Assembly: GCA_013822015.1 (NCBI GenBank)
Contig: PNJU01000006.1
Coordinates: forward strand, 71,231 to 135,230
Length of the DNA: 64,000 bases
From: Candidatus Puniceispirillum sp.
GTDB taxonomy: Bacteria > Pseudomonadota > Alphaproteobacteria > Caedimonadales > UBA1908
Direction: 5' to 3'
Shown piece by piece: positions 7,493-15,864 of the stretch (position 1 is its first letter; each line of letters starts with the position of its first letter). Under the pieces are notes generated by a model. The model did no database searches and was not told the origin of the DNA. It saw nothing but the letters and a program-made list of their open reading frames with translations. A program made the position numbers and the translations under genes.

Positions 7493-8308
7493 CTACTCTT
7501 CTTTGCGTTGGGCCAGTCGCCTCAACATAACAATACCTGATATTATTACACCAATGGCGACGAGGCAAACAATAAGGGTGGCTAGGGCATTGATTTCCGG
7601 TGTGACCCCAAAGCGTACGCTGGAAAAGATCATCATGGGCAGGGTGGTGGCCCCGGGCCCCGACAGAAAGCTCGCCAATATGACGTCGTCCAGGGACAGG
7701 GTAAAGGCCAGGAGCCACCCGGCCGCAATGGCAGGGGCGATCATGGGCAGGGTCACAAAGATAAAGACGTTGAAGGGGCGCGCGCCCAGATCAAGGGCCG
7801 CTTCTTCAATGTGGGGATCAAGCTCTAGAAGGCGCGAGCGCACAATGACAAGAACGTAGGCGATGGCGATGGTGATGTGACCCAGGGCAATGGTGACGCC
7901 GCCGCGGGTCAAGGGCCATCCCATGTGCTTTGCCATGAAAACAAACATCAACAGAAGGGCCAAACCCGTCATGACGTCTGGCATGACCAGGGGTGCTGTG
8001 ACAAGACTATTGAGAAAACTGCGCCCGCGAAAGTGTCGGTAGCGCGCCAGAACAAACCCGCCCACAACGCCGATGGTGACGGAAACCGTGGCGGTGCACA
8101 CGGCAATGCGCAGGCTCAGGAGGGTTGCATCCAAAATGGCTGTGTTGTGAAAAAGGGCCCCGTACCACCGCAGGGAGAACCCTTCCCACACGGTTACGTG
8201 GCTCCCCGCGTTAAAGGAGAAGACCATCAGTGTCAGGATGGGCAGGTACAAGAAAGCGTACCCAAAGACCATGACCGATGTGATGAAGAGGGAGCGCTTT
8301 TGTTTCAT
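7493..8308 (-). CDS. potI: Putrescine/spermidine ABC transporter permease (PotI/PotC-type)
   Basis: A 271-residue inner-membrane permease with about six transmembrane helices. The binding-protein-dependent permease (EAA) loop reads EAALDLGARPFNVFIFVTLP and contacts the ATPase. It starts at the ATG at 8308, just after potH ends. Together with PotH it should form the channel of an ATP-driven polyamine importer. No periplasmic binding protein gene lies in the window next to this cluster. Confidence 0.88.
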   Translation of the reverse strand: MKQKRSLFITSVMVFGYAFLYLPILTLMVFSFNAGSHVTVWEGFSLRWYGALFHNTAILDATLLSLRIAVCTATVSVTIGVVGGFVLARYRHFRGRSFLNSLVTAPLVMPDVMTGLALLLMFVFMAKHMGWPLTRGGVTIALGHITIAIAYVLVIVRSRLLELDPHIEEAALDLGARPFNVFIFVTLPMIAPAIAAGWLLAFTLSLDDVILASFLSGPGATTLPMMIFSSVRFGVTPEINALATLIVCLVAIGVIISGIVMLRRLAQRKEE

Positions 8309-8312
8309 GGCG

Positions 8313-9263
8313 TCACGCGTCCGTTTGGAGGGAAAGCAGTTTTTGGAACACCACAATGGGCATGACCAAAAGGACCAGCAGCGCCATGGCAAGGGCGCTG
8401 GCCAGGGGCCAATCGCGGTTAATGAAGAACTCGTTCCACAGAACCTTGCCGATCATAATATTGTCGGGTCCCCCCAAAAGCTCAGGGATAATGTACTCGC
8501 CCACGCCTGGAATAAAGACAAGCATGCTGCCGGCCAACGCCCCGCGCATGGAGAGGGGCAAGGTCACCATCACAAAGCCCTTCCAGGGCTTGCATCCCAG
8601 GTCATAGGCGGCCTCTAAAAGGTGTGGATCAATTTTCTCCAGGGCCACATAAAGGGGCAGGATCATAAAAGGCATGTAGGAGTACACAATGCCCAAACAC
8701 ACAGCAAAATCGTTGTGCAGGAGGGGGAGGGGCTCGCTTGTGATGTTGAGGGACAAGAGCACAGTGTTCATAAGTCCCTGGGGGCTCAAAAGGCCCATCC
8801 ACGCATAAATGCGAATGAGAAGGGACGTCCAGAACGGTAGGATAATCAGGCACAAAAGGAGAATGCGCATGCGCGGGCTTGCCTTGGCAATGCCATAAGC
8901 GATGGGATATCCCAGGCATAGGCTAATGAGGGTGGCAATGCCGGACAGTCGCAGGGACTCGAGGTATGCCTCAGAGTAAAGGCTATCTTCCAAAAGAAAG
9001 GTGTAGTTCTCGAGATTGAGGCGAATCTGAAGAAACGTGCCATCAATCCACTCCACCATTTCTGCGTAGGGAGGCGCCCCGATAATGCTCTGGGAGAACG
9101 AGATCTTCAGTACAAGAAAGAAGGGAATCAGAAAGAAAATTATGTGCCAACCGTAGGGCAGGGCGATGACGCCGGTGCGTCCAAAAAGACCCTTGATGCG
9201 CGAAAGGAGCGAGCCTTTTTCGCGGTGCTGGCCAATGAGGGCAACGGGGCGCAGAGGGGTCAT
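8313..9263 (-). CDS. potH: Putrescine/spermidine ABC transporter permease (PotH/PotB-type)
   Basis: A 316-residue permease. A cytoplasmic N-terminal tail precedes about six transmembrane segments, starting near PYGWHIIFFLIPFFLVLKIS. The EAA loop reads EAAYDLGCKPWKGFVMVTLP. Motifs such as PFWTSLLIRIYAWMGLL are typical of PotH/PotB. It lies 7 bases after potG and 4 bases before potI, so the three are translated as one operon. It pairs with PotI as the heterodimeric membrane part of the transporter. Confidence 0.9.
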   Translation of the reverse strand: MTPLRPVALIGQHREKGSLLSRIKGLFGRTGVIALPYGWHIIFFLIPFFLVLKISFSQSIIGAPPYAEMVEWIDGTFLQIRLNLENYTFLLEDSLYSEAYLESLRLSGIATLISLCLGYPIAYGIAKASPRMRILLLCLIILPFWTSLLIRIYAWMGLLSPQGLMNTVLLSLNITSEPLPLLHNDFAVCLGIVYSYMPFMILPLYVALEKIDPHLLEAAYDLGCKPWKGFVMVTLPLSMRGALAGSMLVFIPGVGEYIIPELLGGPDNIMIGKVLWNEFFINRDWPLASALAMALLVLLVMPIVVFQKLLSLQTDA

Positions 9264-9270
9264 GGGTGCC

Positions 9271-10410
9271 TCACGCCGTCAAAATGACGCCGTTTTCCGG
9301 GCGCCAGGTGAGGGTGACTTCATCCTCCCAGTTAATGGGGCGCTCGGCCAAACGGACATGGTTGGTCATGCACGCAAGGATTTTGGTGCCCGAGGGGAGC
9401 ACGACGTGATAAATGGACACGTCTCCCATGTAGGCGATGTCATTTACGCGCCCGCGTACACAGTTGCGCGTGAGGGGCAGATTCTGGGTGGTAATCATGA
9501 CCTTTTCAGGTCGAATGGCTACGGCGACCCTTGCGCCAACAGGCGCCTCAACGGCGTGGGAGATATAGAACTCGCTCTCAATACCTGGGCACTTGACGAC
9601 CGTCATGGTGGCCTCTTCCTCCACGATGATGCCTTCAAAAATGTTCATCTCGCCCAAGAATTCCCCCACCATGCGGGAGTTGGGGTACTCGTAGACCTCT
9701 GTGGGTGTTCCCACTTGCCGCACGCGTCCTTCGTCCATGACGCACACGCGGGTGGACATGGTCATGGCTTCTTCCTGGTCGTGGGTGACCATAATAAAGG
9801 TCATGCCCAAGTTTTCTTGAATGTTGACGATCTCGAACTGGGCTTTTTCCCGCAGCTGACGATCAAGGGCGCCAAGGGGTTCGTCCAAAAGGAGAAGCTT
9901 TGGCTGCTTGATGAGGCTTCTGGCCAGAGCCACTCGCTGGCGCTGACCGCCTGAAAGCTGGGTGGGTTTGCGGTCGCGGTACTTCTCCATGCCCACCATG
10001 GCCAGCATCTCTTCCACACGGTTTTTAATGAGGCCCTTGCGCAGGCCGTCTTGGCGCAGCCCAAAGGCGACGTTTTGCGCAACGGTCATGTGGGGGAAAA
10101 GCGCGTAGGACTGGAACATCATGTTGACGGGCCGCTCATAGGGCGGAATCTCGGTCATGTCCATGCCGTCAATGAAGACGCGCCCCGCGGAAGGCGTCTC
10201 AAAGCCAGCCAGCAAGCGCAAAAGCGTCGTCTTGCCACATCCCGAGGCCCCAAGAAGTGAAAAGAGCTCCCCCTTATAAACATCGAGGGAGATATTATTA
10301 AGAACAGGAATGCCGTCAAAGTCCTTGAACACATGCTCAATGCGTAAGTAAGGCTCAATCTCTGGATGACGCCAGGGTTCTTCAACGGTTTTCGGATCAA
10401 TCTTGGTCAT
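9271..10410 (-). CDS. potG: Polyamine ABC transporter ATP-binding protein (PotG/PotA-type)
   Basis: A 379-residue ATPase with Walker A GASGCGKTTLLRLLAG, signature LSGGQRQRVALARSL, Walker B LLLLDEPLGALD and switch histidine VTHDQEEAM. A C-terminal TOBE-type regulatory region follows. It energises import through PotH/PotI. The start at 10410 (MTKIDPKTVEEPW) is chosen because the frame upstream shows no family similarity. It is the first gene of the minus-strand unit potG-potH-potI-mipZ. Confidence 0.9.
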   Translation of the reverse strand: MTKIDPKTVEEPWRHPEIEPYLRIEHVFKDFDGIPVLNNISLDVYKGELFSLLGASGCGKTTLLRLLAGFETPSAGRVFIDGMDMTEIPPYERPVNMMFQSYALFPHMTVAQNVAFGLRQDGLRKGLIKNRVEEMLAMVGMEKYRDRKPTQLSGGQRQRVALARSLIKQPKLLLLDEPLGALDRQLREKAQFEIVNIQENLGMTFIMVTHDQEEAMTMSTRVCVMDEGRVRQVGTPTEVYEYPNSRMVGEFLGEMNIFEGIIVEEEATMTVVKCPGIESEFYISHAVEAPVGARVAVAIRPEKVMITTQNLPLTRNCVRGRVNDIAYMGDVSIYHVVLPSGTKILACMTNHVRLAERPINWEDEVTLTWRPENGVILTA

Positions 10411-10566
10411 GGAGTCAGTGCGCGGAGCCTGGTTACAAACACGTGCCCACACCATAACACACAAAGGCGTCCCGTCCCAAGACCCATGGAGAGTCCGTCA
10501 AATGCAGCAAAACACTTATAAAACCTATGTATGCAAGCTTTTGAAATCATGACTCAGAAAAGCAAA

Positions 10567-10589
10567 GGGGCTCCCGCTTAAGAAGCCCC
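10567..10589 (-). terminator. Hairpin, possible minus-strand terminator
   Basis: GGGGCT (10567-10572) pairs with AGCCCC (10584-10589). On the minus strand it is followed by a short T-rich tail (TTTGCTTTT). It lies directly after the TGA of the small lysine-rich frame, so it may end a short minus-strand transcript. Confidence 0.35.
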
Positions 10590-10878
10590 CATTTTCACAG
10601 ATTTGGCGTATGATTTTTAAGCTTAATTCTTTTTGGAAGAATTTTGACAAGGGGGCGTTCGATCTTTTGTTGAGCCTTTTTAGGTGGCGCCTTTTTTTGT
10701 TTCGTATATAGTCAACTCTGCATAAAAGGGATATATTTCATCATGTTAGTGTGAAAACATCATATCATGGGTTATTCACTAGGTTCTGCCGACATATTAT
10801 TCGTTGTTAAAGTGGAAAAACAAAGGGCTTCTAACAAGCTTAAATGTTTCAAGGTTAAATCTTTCAATCAAATTCCTC

Positions 10879-10906
10879 TTGAAACTGAAAGAAATTCCAC
10901 TATTCT
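10879..10906 (+). promoter_or_regulatory. Candidate promoter for the small exported protein at 10991
   Basis: TTGAAA (10879-10884) and TATTCT (10901-10906) are separated by 16 bases. Transcription would start near 10913, directly at the CtrA-like box. Confidence 0.35.
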
Positions 10907-10913
10907 ATGCCTG

Positions 10914-10928
10914 TTAACCATGTGTTAA
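10914..10928 (+). promoter_or_regulatory. CtrA-type box TTAA-N7-TTAA
   Basis: The sequence TTAACCATGTGTTAA fits the alphaproteobacterial CtrA full-site consensus. It sits inside a perfect dyad (TGTTAAC, 5 bases, GTTAACA; 10912-10930), about 60 bases before the gene at 10991. Its position over the predicted transcription start would suit repression. Binding is not shown. Confidence 0.45.
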
Positions 10929-10990
10929 CACAATGAAAACTCGTGTGATTTTGCGCGAGTCTAAACACTTTCAGGCTAGGAGATATCATC

Positions 10991-11389
10991 ATGCGTTCTT
11001 TTTTATTTGCAAGTTTGCTTGTGCCGGCGTTCTTGACACAAGCCACCGCTAGTAACGCGCTTTTTGGTGGAGATGTGGGCGAAGAACCTGCTGCCCACAC
11101 GGCAGCCCCTGTGCCTGCACAGCAAGGTGATTTGAAAACTTTGGGCAAAGACCTTGAAGCGGCGGGGCGCGATATTGGAAAGGCTGTGGAGGGTGCAGGC
11201 CAAGATGTTGCAGCCTTTGCTGAGACAAACCCAACAGTACAAAGCGCGCGCCAAGGCGCCTTTGAAGCCCGTGACGCGGTGGTCGAGGCAGCGCAAGAGA
11301 TTGGCCAGGCAGCGCGTCAAGATCCTGTGGTGCAGGATGTGCGCCAGGCTTTCTGGGGTGCGCGCGATAAAATCAAAAAACTCTGGTAA
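10991..11389 (+). CDS. Small exported amphipathic-helix protein, function unknown
   Basis: A 132-residue protein with a Sec signal peptide (MRSFLFASLLVPAFLTQATA) and a TAGGAGA ribosome site before the ATG. The mature part is Ala/Gln/Asp-rich and predicted helical. It carries two similar segments at about 80-96 (NPTVQSARQGAFEARD) and 111-126 (DPVVQDVRQAFWGARD), ending in a basic KIKKLW. It may be a periplasmic amphipathic protein comparable in style to the one at 13514. No known family is recognised. It is followed by a hairpin, so it is likely a single-gene unit, possibly under CtrA control. Confidence 0.75.
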   Translation: MRSFLFASLLVPAFLTQATASNALFGGDVGEEPAAHTAAPVPAQQGDLKTLGKDLEAAGRDIGKAVEGAGQDVAAFAETNPTVQSARQGAFEARDAVVEAAQEIGQAARQDPVVQDVRQAFWGARDKIKKLW

Positions 11390-11398
11390 CTCTCACAA

Positions 11399-11440
11399 GA
11401 ATCTCTCCCGTGTTTGTGACAGGGGGGAGATTCTCTCTCT
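11399..11440 (+). terminator. Probable terminator after 11389
   Basis: An 11-base-pair stem (GAATCTCTCCC with GGGGGAGATTC, one G-T pair) is followed by a pyrimidine-rich tail TCTCTCTTTCC instead of a clean T run. Confidence 0.5.
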
Positions 11441-11495
11441 TTCCATCTTGCCTTTTGGTCTTAATGTCTCTTAAATAGCGCGAGCTTGTTTTTTG

Positions 11496-12785
11496 ATGAA
11501 GAGTGACCCCATGGAAAAAAGCCGTGGAAATATGATTGGTTGGCTTGTATGGGGATGTGCGGCCCTATTTTACGGGTTTCAATTTGTGTTGCGCGTGTCG
11601 CCCGGTGTTATTGCCGAGGATCTCATGCGCGATCTGGCACTGGATGCGTGCATGACGGGTGTGTTGGCATCGTGCTACTACATTGGCTACTCGGCCATGC
11701 AAATTCCAACAGGTGTGATTCTTGATCGTTTTGGACCGCGCAGACCCCTTGTGTTTGCGTGCCTTTTGTGCTGCATTGGTGCGCTTATTTTTGGTTATGC
11801 CCAGTCCCTGACGCTTCTCCAGATCGGACGCACGTTCATGGGTGTGGGATCTGCTTTTGCATTCTTGAGCTGTGTGAAGCTTGCCTCCCTTTATTTCCCG
11901 CCGCGCATCTTGTCCATCCTTGTGGGCTTGACCTTAAGTGTGGGCACCTTTGGCGCGACCGTGGCGGGTGCTCCTTTCGGGATGCTGGTGGATGCGACCA
12001 ACTGGCGTGTGGCCAACTATGTGTTGGCGGGTGTAAGTCTCTTGATTGCTTTGGCTGCGTGGATCGTTATTCGTGAAAACGCTGCCCACACGGCCAGCCG
12101 GGAGGAGAATCGCAGTGAGCCGTTGATTCAAGGTATCAAAAGCGTGTTGGTCAATCCTCAGACCTGGATTTATGGCCTTTACGGGTTTGCCATGTATGTG
12201 CCTTTGTCTGGTTTTGCGGACCTATGGGGGACGCCTTTTATCACGGAAGCCTACAAAATGGACAAGACCACGGCGGCGGGTGTGACGTCTCTCTTTTACA
12301 TCGGCCTTGGTTTTGGGGCGCCCCTTTGGTCTTACTGGGCAACGCGCATCCTCAGCTATCGCCGCGCCATGATGTGGGGTGCGCTGACCTCAACAATTTT
12401 TATGACGTCAGTGCTATATTTGCCTATGTCACTCTTGCCTCTTTATGTGGTGATGGCTTTGGCAGGTTTCTGCGCGGGGTCTCAGTTCATGGCCTTTGCG
12501 GCTGTGTCCGCCCTCCATCCACTCCACCGTACAGCCACGTCGTCTGGTGTCCATAACATGCTGTGCATGCTGTCAGGCGTGGCCATGCAGCCGCTTTTGG
12601 GTCATTTCTTGGATAGGTGCCTTGCGTGTGATCCCAAGTGTGTGGGCGTGATGGGGCGTTATACCCACGAGCATTTCCTGTGGTCCCTGGCCATTATCCC
12701 TGTCTTCCTGGTCATTGCCTTTGTGTTGACCCTGGTCATGAAAGAGACCTTCCCCAGGGGCGCGGGCGCCGAGCCATCAGCGTGA
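11496..12785 (+). CDS. Major facilitator superfamily transporter
   Basis: About 429 residues with roughly 12 transmembrane helices. The MFS loop-2 signature region reads PTGVILDRFGPRRPL (GxLxDRFGxR type), and a helix-4 stretch reads IGRTFMGVGSAFAFLSCVK. It exports or imports a small solute across the inner membrane; the substrate cannot be told from sequence. An ATG at 11496 and another at 11511 (MEKSRGNMIGWL) are both possible starts. Its stop overlaps the GTG start of nth (GTGA), so the two are translationally coupled. Confidence 0.85.
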   Translation: MKSDPMEKSRGNMIGWLVWGCAALFYGFQFVLRVSPGVIAEDLMRDLALDACMTGVLASCYYIGYSAMQIPTGVILDRFGPRRPLVFACLLCCIGALIFGYAQSLTLLQIGRTFMGVGSAFAFLSCVKLASLYFPPRILSILVGLTLSVGTFGATVAGAPFGMLVDATNWRVANYVLAGVSLLIALAAWIVIRENAAHTASREENRSEPLIQGIKSVLVNPQTWIYGLYGFAMYVPLSGFADLWGTPFITEAYKMDKTTAAGVTSLFYIGLGFGAPLWSYWATRILSYRRAMMWGALTSTIFMTSVLYLPMSLLPLYVVMALAGFCAGSQFMAFAAVSALHPLHRTATSSGVHNMLCMLSGVAMQPLLGHFLDRCLACDPKCVGVMGRYTHEHFLWSLAIIPVFLVIAFVLTLVMKETFPRGAGAEPSA

Positions 12786-13420
12786 CCCCCCAGGAGATAG
12801 AAACTCTTTTTGAGCGCTTTGAGGCGGCGAACCCCGCCCCTCAAAGTGAGCTCGTCTTTACCAATCCCTATACCCTTCTTGTGGCGGTGGTCTTGTCGGC
12901 CCAGGCCACAGATAAAGGCGTGAACAAGGCCACGAAGGCGCTTTTCGAAAAAGTGACGACTCCCCAGGAGATGCTGGCCTTAGGTGAGGACGCCCTCATG
13001 GATCACATTAAAACCATTGGTCTTTATCCCACCAAGGGGCGCAACATCATGGCCCTGAGTTGCCTTCTTGTGGAGCGCTTTGGGGGACAGGTGCCCCAAA
13101 CCCGCGAGGCTCTCATGGGGCTTCCAGGTGTGGGGCGCAAGACAGCCAATGTGGTCTTAAGTGTCGCCTTTGGTCAGGAAGCCCTGGCCGTTGATACCCA
13201 CATTTTGCGCGTTTCGCGTCGCTTGGGGTTAAGTGGCGCCACCACACCCGACGGCGTTGAGGCAGACCTCATGAAAGTGATCCCAAAGAGGTTCCTGCGC
13301 GACGCCCACCACTGGCTGATCCTGCACGGGCGCTACACCTGCGTTGCGAGAAAGCCAAAGTGTGATGTGTGCCCCGTGTATGATCTGTGCTCTTCTTCCG
13401 AAAAAGTATTTTTGCCATAA
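12782..13420 (+). CDS. nth: Endonuclease III
   Basis: A 212-residue base-excision-repair DNA glycosylase/AP lyase that removes oxidised pyrimidines. It has the helix-hairpin-helix LPGVGRKTANVVL with the catalytic lysine, the catalytic aspartate in AVDTHILRVSRR, and a C-terminal [4Fe-4S] cluster motif with exact C-x6-C-x2-C-x5-C spacing (CVARKPKCDVCPVYDLC). The GTG at 12782 is chosen because it overlaps the upstream stop and gives the family's usual length. Confidence 0.95.
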   Translation: MTPQEIETLFERFEAANPAPQSELVFTNPYTLLVAVVLSAQATDKGVNKATKALFEKVTTPQEMLALGEDALMDHIKTIGLYPTKGRNIMALSCLLVERFGGQVPQTREALMGLPGVGRKTANVVLSVAFGQEALAVDTHILRVSRRLGLSGATTPDGVEADLMKVIPKRFLRDAHHWLILHGRYTCVARKPKCDVCPVYDLCSSSEKVFLP

Positions 13421-13513
13421 GTATTCCAAAATGTTTGCCAATTAGTCATTAAATATTAACCTATTCGTGCTATTAATAATAACGGGGAATTTTAATACTA
13501 AGGGAGGCGCACC

Positions 13514-14095
13514 ATGCGCAAAACACTTTACGCACTTCTCATGTGCACCGTTGCCTTTGGACCAACACTTGCCTTTGCCAGTGGCGCCCTTGAGGATGCG
13601 GGGGATGCAGCACGGCCTGCGTCTGCTGCGCCTGTGCAAGCGCCAAAGCCTGGACCTGATCAGGGTGTGGATAAGGACGCCCTTGATAAAGAGGGCGCGC
13701 CTGAAAAAAAGCCCACGACACTTGAGGAAAAAGGCCAAGCGCTTCAAGATAAAGCGATTATTGGGGCTCTTGGTGCCATAGGTGCCAAAGACACAAAAGA
13801 TAACCGTGAGCTTGCCCTGGAAACAGGCAAGGCCGCCGTTGAGACCATCAAAAAGAACACGAATCTTTTTAAGGACGCCCTTGAGGTCACAAAGGCTAAG
13901 ACGGCCGCCCATGTCCAAAAGCGGGCAGATGAGGGACTTGAGACCTCAAAGGCGAGAACAGCCTTTGCAAACTTCAGGTACGGTGCGTGGGAGTTCACAA
14001 AAGCAACGGTGAAGACGACTGTGGACTTTGTGAAGGAGAATCCTGAGCTGATTGGCAAAATCGTTATCACCATCGCTAGTGCTTTGCTGCTGTGA
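13514..14095 (+). CDS. Exported Lys/Ala-rich helical protein with hydrophobic C-terminus
   Basis: A 193-residue protein preceded by a GGGAGGCG ribosome site and an AT-rich promoter region. The signal peptide ends PTLAFA. A Pro/Ala/Asp-rich segment (about 25-70) follows, then charged helices with repeated TK/AK patterns, and finally a hydrophobic end (GKIVITIASALLL) that could insert in a membrane. No known family is recognised. It is similar in style to the 10991 protein and may be an envelope-associated amphipathic protein. Confidence 0.72.
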   Translation: MRKTLYALLMCTVAFGPTLAFASGALEDAGDAARPASAAPVQAPKPGPDQGVDKDALDKEGAPEKKPTTLEEKGQALQDKAIIGALGAIGAKDTKDNRELALETGKAAVETIKKNTNLFKDALEVTKAKTAAHVQKRADEGLETSKARTAFANFRYGAWEFTKATVKTTVDFVKENPELIGKIVITIASALLL

Positions 14096-14096
14096 G

Positions 14097-14125
14097 GAAG
14101 GGGGGGAAAGAATCCCTCTTCTATT
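14097..14125 (+). terminator. Hairpin after 14095
   Basis: GAAGGGGG pairs with CCCTCTTC (14114-14121, one G-T pair) directly after the stop codon. Only a weak TATT tail follows. Confidence 0.4.
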
Positions 14126-14175
14126 GCGGGCGCGCATTTGCTTAAATAGCACCATGTTTGGTTGCTAGAATTTGG

Positions 14176-14616
14176 ATGCGTATTTTGAAGAAAGTCATTG
14201 CGGGGTGTTTGTGTGTGTTGAGCGTGGCGGCATGGGCTGATGGTCCTGCCGAAGGAAGTGAGGTGACGTCATCCCATGACCCCTTGATCTCAAGCCAGGA
14301 TCTTATGTCCCTGGCACAGCGCTGTTCCCAGGAAACCAGTCAGCTCCACGAAAAGCGTCATGACGTGCCCCGCGAAAGCACAAAAGCCTTTGCTATTGCT
14401 TTGGGTGTTGCCTCCCAGGACTGCATGGAGATTCAAAAGGTTGTGGAGTGGCTGCGTACAGGCGCAAAGCTCAAAGAGCACTATGAAAAGTACTTGAACA
14501 TGGCCAGCGGCAAAGTTGGTGCTTCCGGCGAAGGCGACGCACTTGGAGCCGTGCCCGTGCGTGGCGGACATACCTATGACGATGAGGCCATTACGTCAGC
14601 CCCCCTCGTTGATTAA
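14176..14616 (+). CDS. Small exported protein, function unknown
   Basis: A 146-residue protein. The ATG at 14176 gives a standard signal peptide (MRILKKVIAGCLCVLSVAAWA). The mature part holds two cysteines (RCSQE, DCMEI) that could pair, a helical middle (VVEWLRTGAKLKEHYEKY) and a Gly/Ser-rich tail. No family is recognised. It ends one base before the convergent gene at 14617, so the two genes abut tail to tail with no terminator between them. Confidence 0.65.
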   Translation: MRILKKVIAGCLCVLSVAAWADGPAEGSEVTSSHDPLISSQDLMSLAQRCSQETSQLHEKRHDVPRESTKAFAIALGVASQDCMEIQKVVEWLRTGAKLKEHYEKYLNMASGKVGASGEGDALGAVPVRGGHTYDDEAITSAPLVD

Positions 14617-15549
14617 TTAGAAATGGGGCTTGAACCTGGCAAGGAGCGTCGGCAGGACGGTCGCCAGAGGTGTGGGCGCAATGCCCAGTTCCTTAAGTCC
14701 TGGCGCGTATCCCCCAAGAAAGCCGTCACTGTGTAATAGGGGTGCCTCACCCAAGGTTAAAAGGGGGTACCCTACAAGGCGGCGTGCACCCACAAAGGCG
14801 CGCCCAAGTATTTTGGGCATGCTCATGACAATTGCCTTGCGATGGATGGTGCGCAGTGTCATCTGGGTCAGCTCCCCAAGCGTGCACACGTCTGGGCCAG
14901 CGAGCTCAAAAATGCCGGGGCTGGTGGCGGGTGTTTTGAGGACCGCCACAATGGCGCGGGTGAGGTCACTTATATAAAGGGGCTGAAACTTTGCTTTCCT
15001 ATCCCCAAAAATACACGCAAATGGCACGACGCTGACTTGGGCGGCTGTGGGCACGAAAAAATGCTGATCCCGTCCATAGATTAAACCGCACCTGAGGACC
15101 GTTGCCGAAGAAACGAGGGTGAGAAGCGCCTCTTGGGCCATTTGATGGGTGCGCTCAAAGGCAGAGGTTGGGCCTTCCTGGGACAGGAGGGGGGCGATTT
15201 GCACAAAGTGTGTCACGCTCGCCGCCTTGGCAGCCTTTGCCAGGGTCACGGTCCTGTCTAAAACAGTGTCGGTATAGGGCGCTGCGCGGGTTTCTAAGGC
15301 GAGATCGTTGACGTTGACGACCGCGAAAGCGTGCTTAAGGATGTCGGTTGTTGCGTCGATGTTCTTTGCGTCCCAGAGAATAGCGCTGAGCTGACCAATC
15401 TTGGGTGTGACGTCTTGGACAAAGGGGTTATAGGGGTGAGGGCACGCCACAAGAACGCGGTACTGCGCCCCCAGAAGGGCTTGAATGCACGCGCGCATGG
15501 TGGGACATCCGTCCCCAAAAATCACAACTTTTTTCTGGTCCACCCGCAT
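14617..15549 (-). CDS. NDUFA9-like NAD(P)-binding protein (atypical SDR family)
   Basis: A 310-residue protein of the extended/atypical short-chain dehydrogenase fold, closest in pattern to alphaproteobacterial complex I NDUFA9-family proteins. These proteins bind NAD(P) and are linked to complex I assembly or quinone metabolism. The N-terminal strand-loop (VVIFGDGCPTM) keeps only part of the glycine motif usual in the family. VLRCGLIYGRDQHFF, PLYISDLTRAIV and IFELAGPDVCTLGEL are typical family blocks. It stands alone on the minus strand between the exported protein and a tRNA. Confidence 0.72.
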   Translation of the reverse strand: MRVDQKKVVIFGDGCPTMRACIQALLGAQYRVLVACPHPYNPFVQDVTPKIGQLSAILWDAKNIDATTDILKHAFAVVNVNDLALETRAAPYTDTVLDRTVTLAKAAKAASVTHFVQIAPLLSQEGPTSAFERTHQMAQEALLTLVSSATVLRCGLIYGRDQHFFVPTAAQVSVVPFACIFGDRKAKFQPLYISDLTRAIVAVLKTPATSPGIFELAGPDVCTLGELTQMTLRTIHRKAIVMSMPKILGRAFVGARRLVGYPLLTLGEAPLLHSDGFLGGYAPGLKELGIAPTPLATVLPTLLARFKPHF

Positions 15550-15649
15550 GATCCTTCCACCGATTCAGTGTGGCTTATTTTAATGTGACATCAGTATAAC
15601 CCACAAGCCATGAAAGGCAAACGGGTTGTGAAAGGGATGACCAAGGAAA

Positions 15650-15726
15650 TGGTAGCGGAGGAGGGATTTGAACCCCCGACACACGGATTATGATTCCGCC
15701 GCTCTAACCAACTGAGCTACTCCGCC
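15650..15726 (-). tRNA. tRNA-Met (CAT anticodon), CCA encoded
   Basis: On the minus strand the acceptor GGCGGAG pairs with CTCCGCT (G1-U72 wobble as in elongator tRNA-Met of relatives). The D arm reads AGCTCAGTTGGTTAGAGC, the anticodon loop ATCATAA gives CAT, the T arm is GGGGGTTCAAATCCC, and the 3' CCA is encoded. It is most likely the elongator form; modification to an Ile tRNA cannot be excluded from sequence alone. Confidence 0.95.
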
Positions 15727-15864
15727 ATAGGAACGCTCCATGTATACCTGGCCCGCGTGGGTCCGTCAAGGGTACAGAAGATTTTTATGTCGTCCAAAGC
15801 GTTTTGGGAGCGGAGCAAGGCGCCCCCATAGAGACCAAGGGGTGCCCATCTCACGCATGAAATG

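Larger units (their letters stand above)
10411..10990. other. 580-base stretch without a confident gene
   Basis: AT-rich stretch between divergent genes. It holds a hairpin at 10567-10589, a short lysine-rich minus-strand reading frame ending at 10595 (no start codon; an in-frame TGA separates it from MKYIPFMQS upstream), a promoter-like pair and a CtrA-like box near 10900. Nothing else is recognised. Confidence 0.6.
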
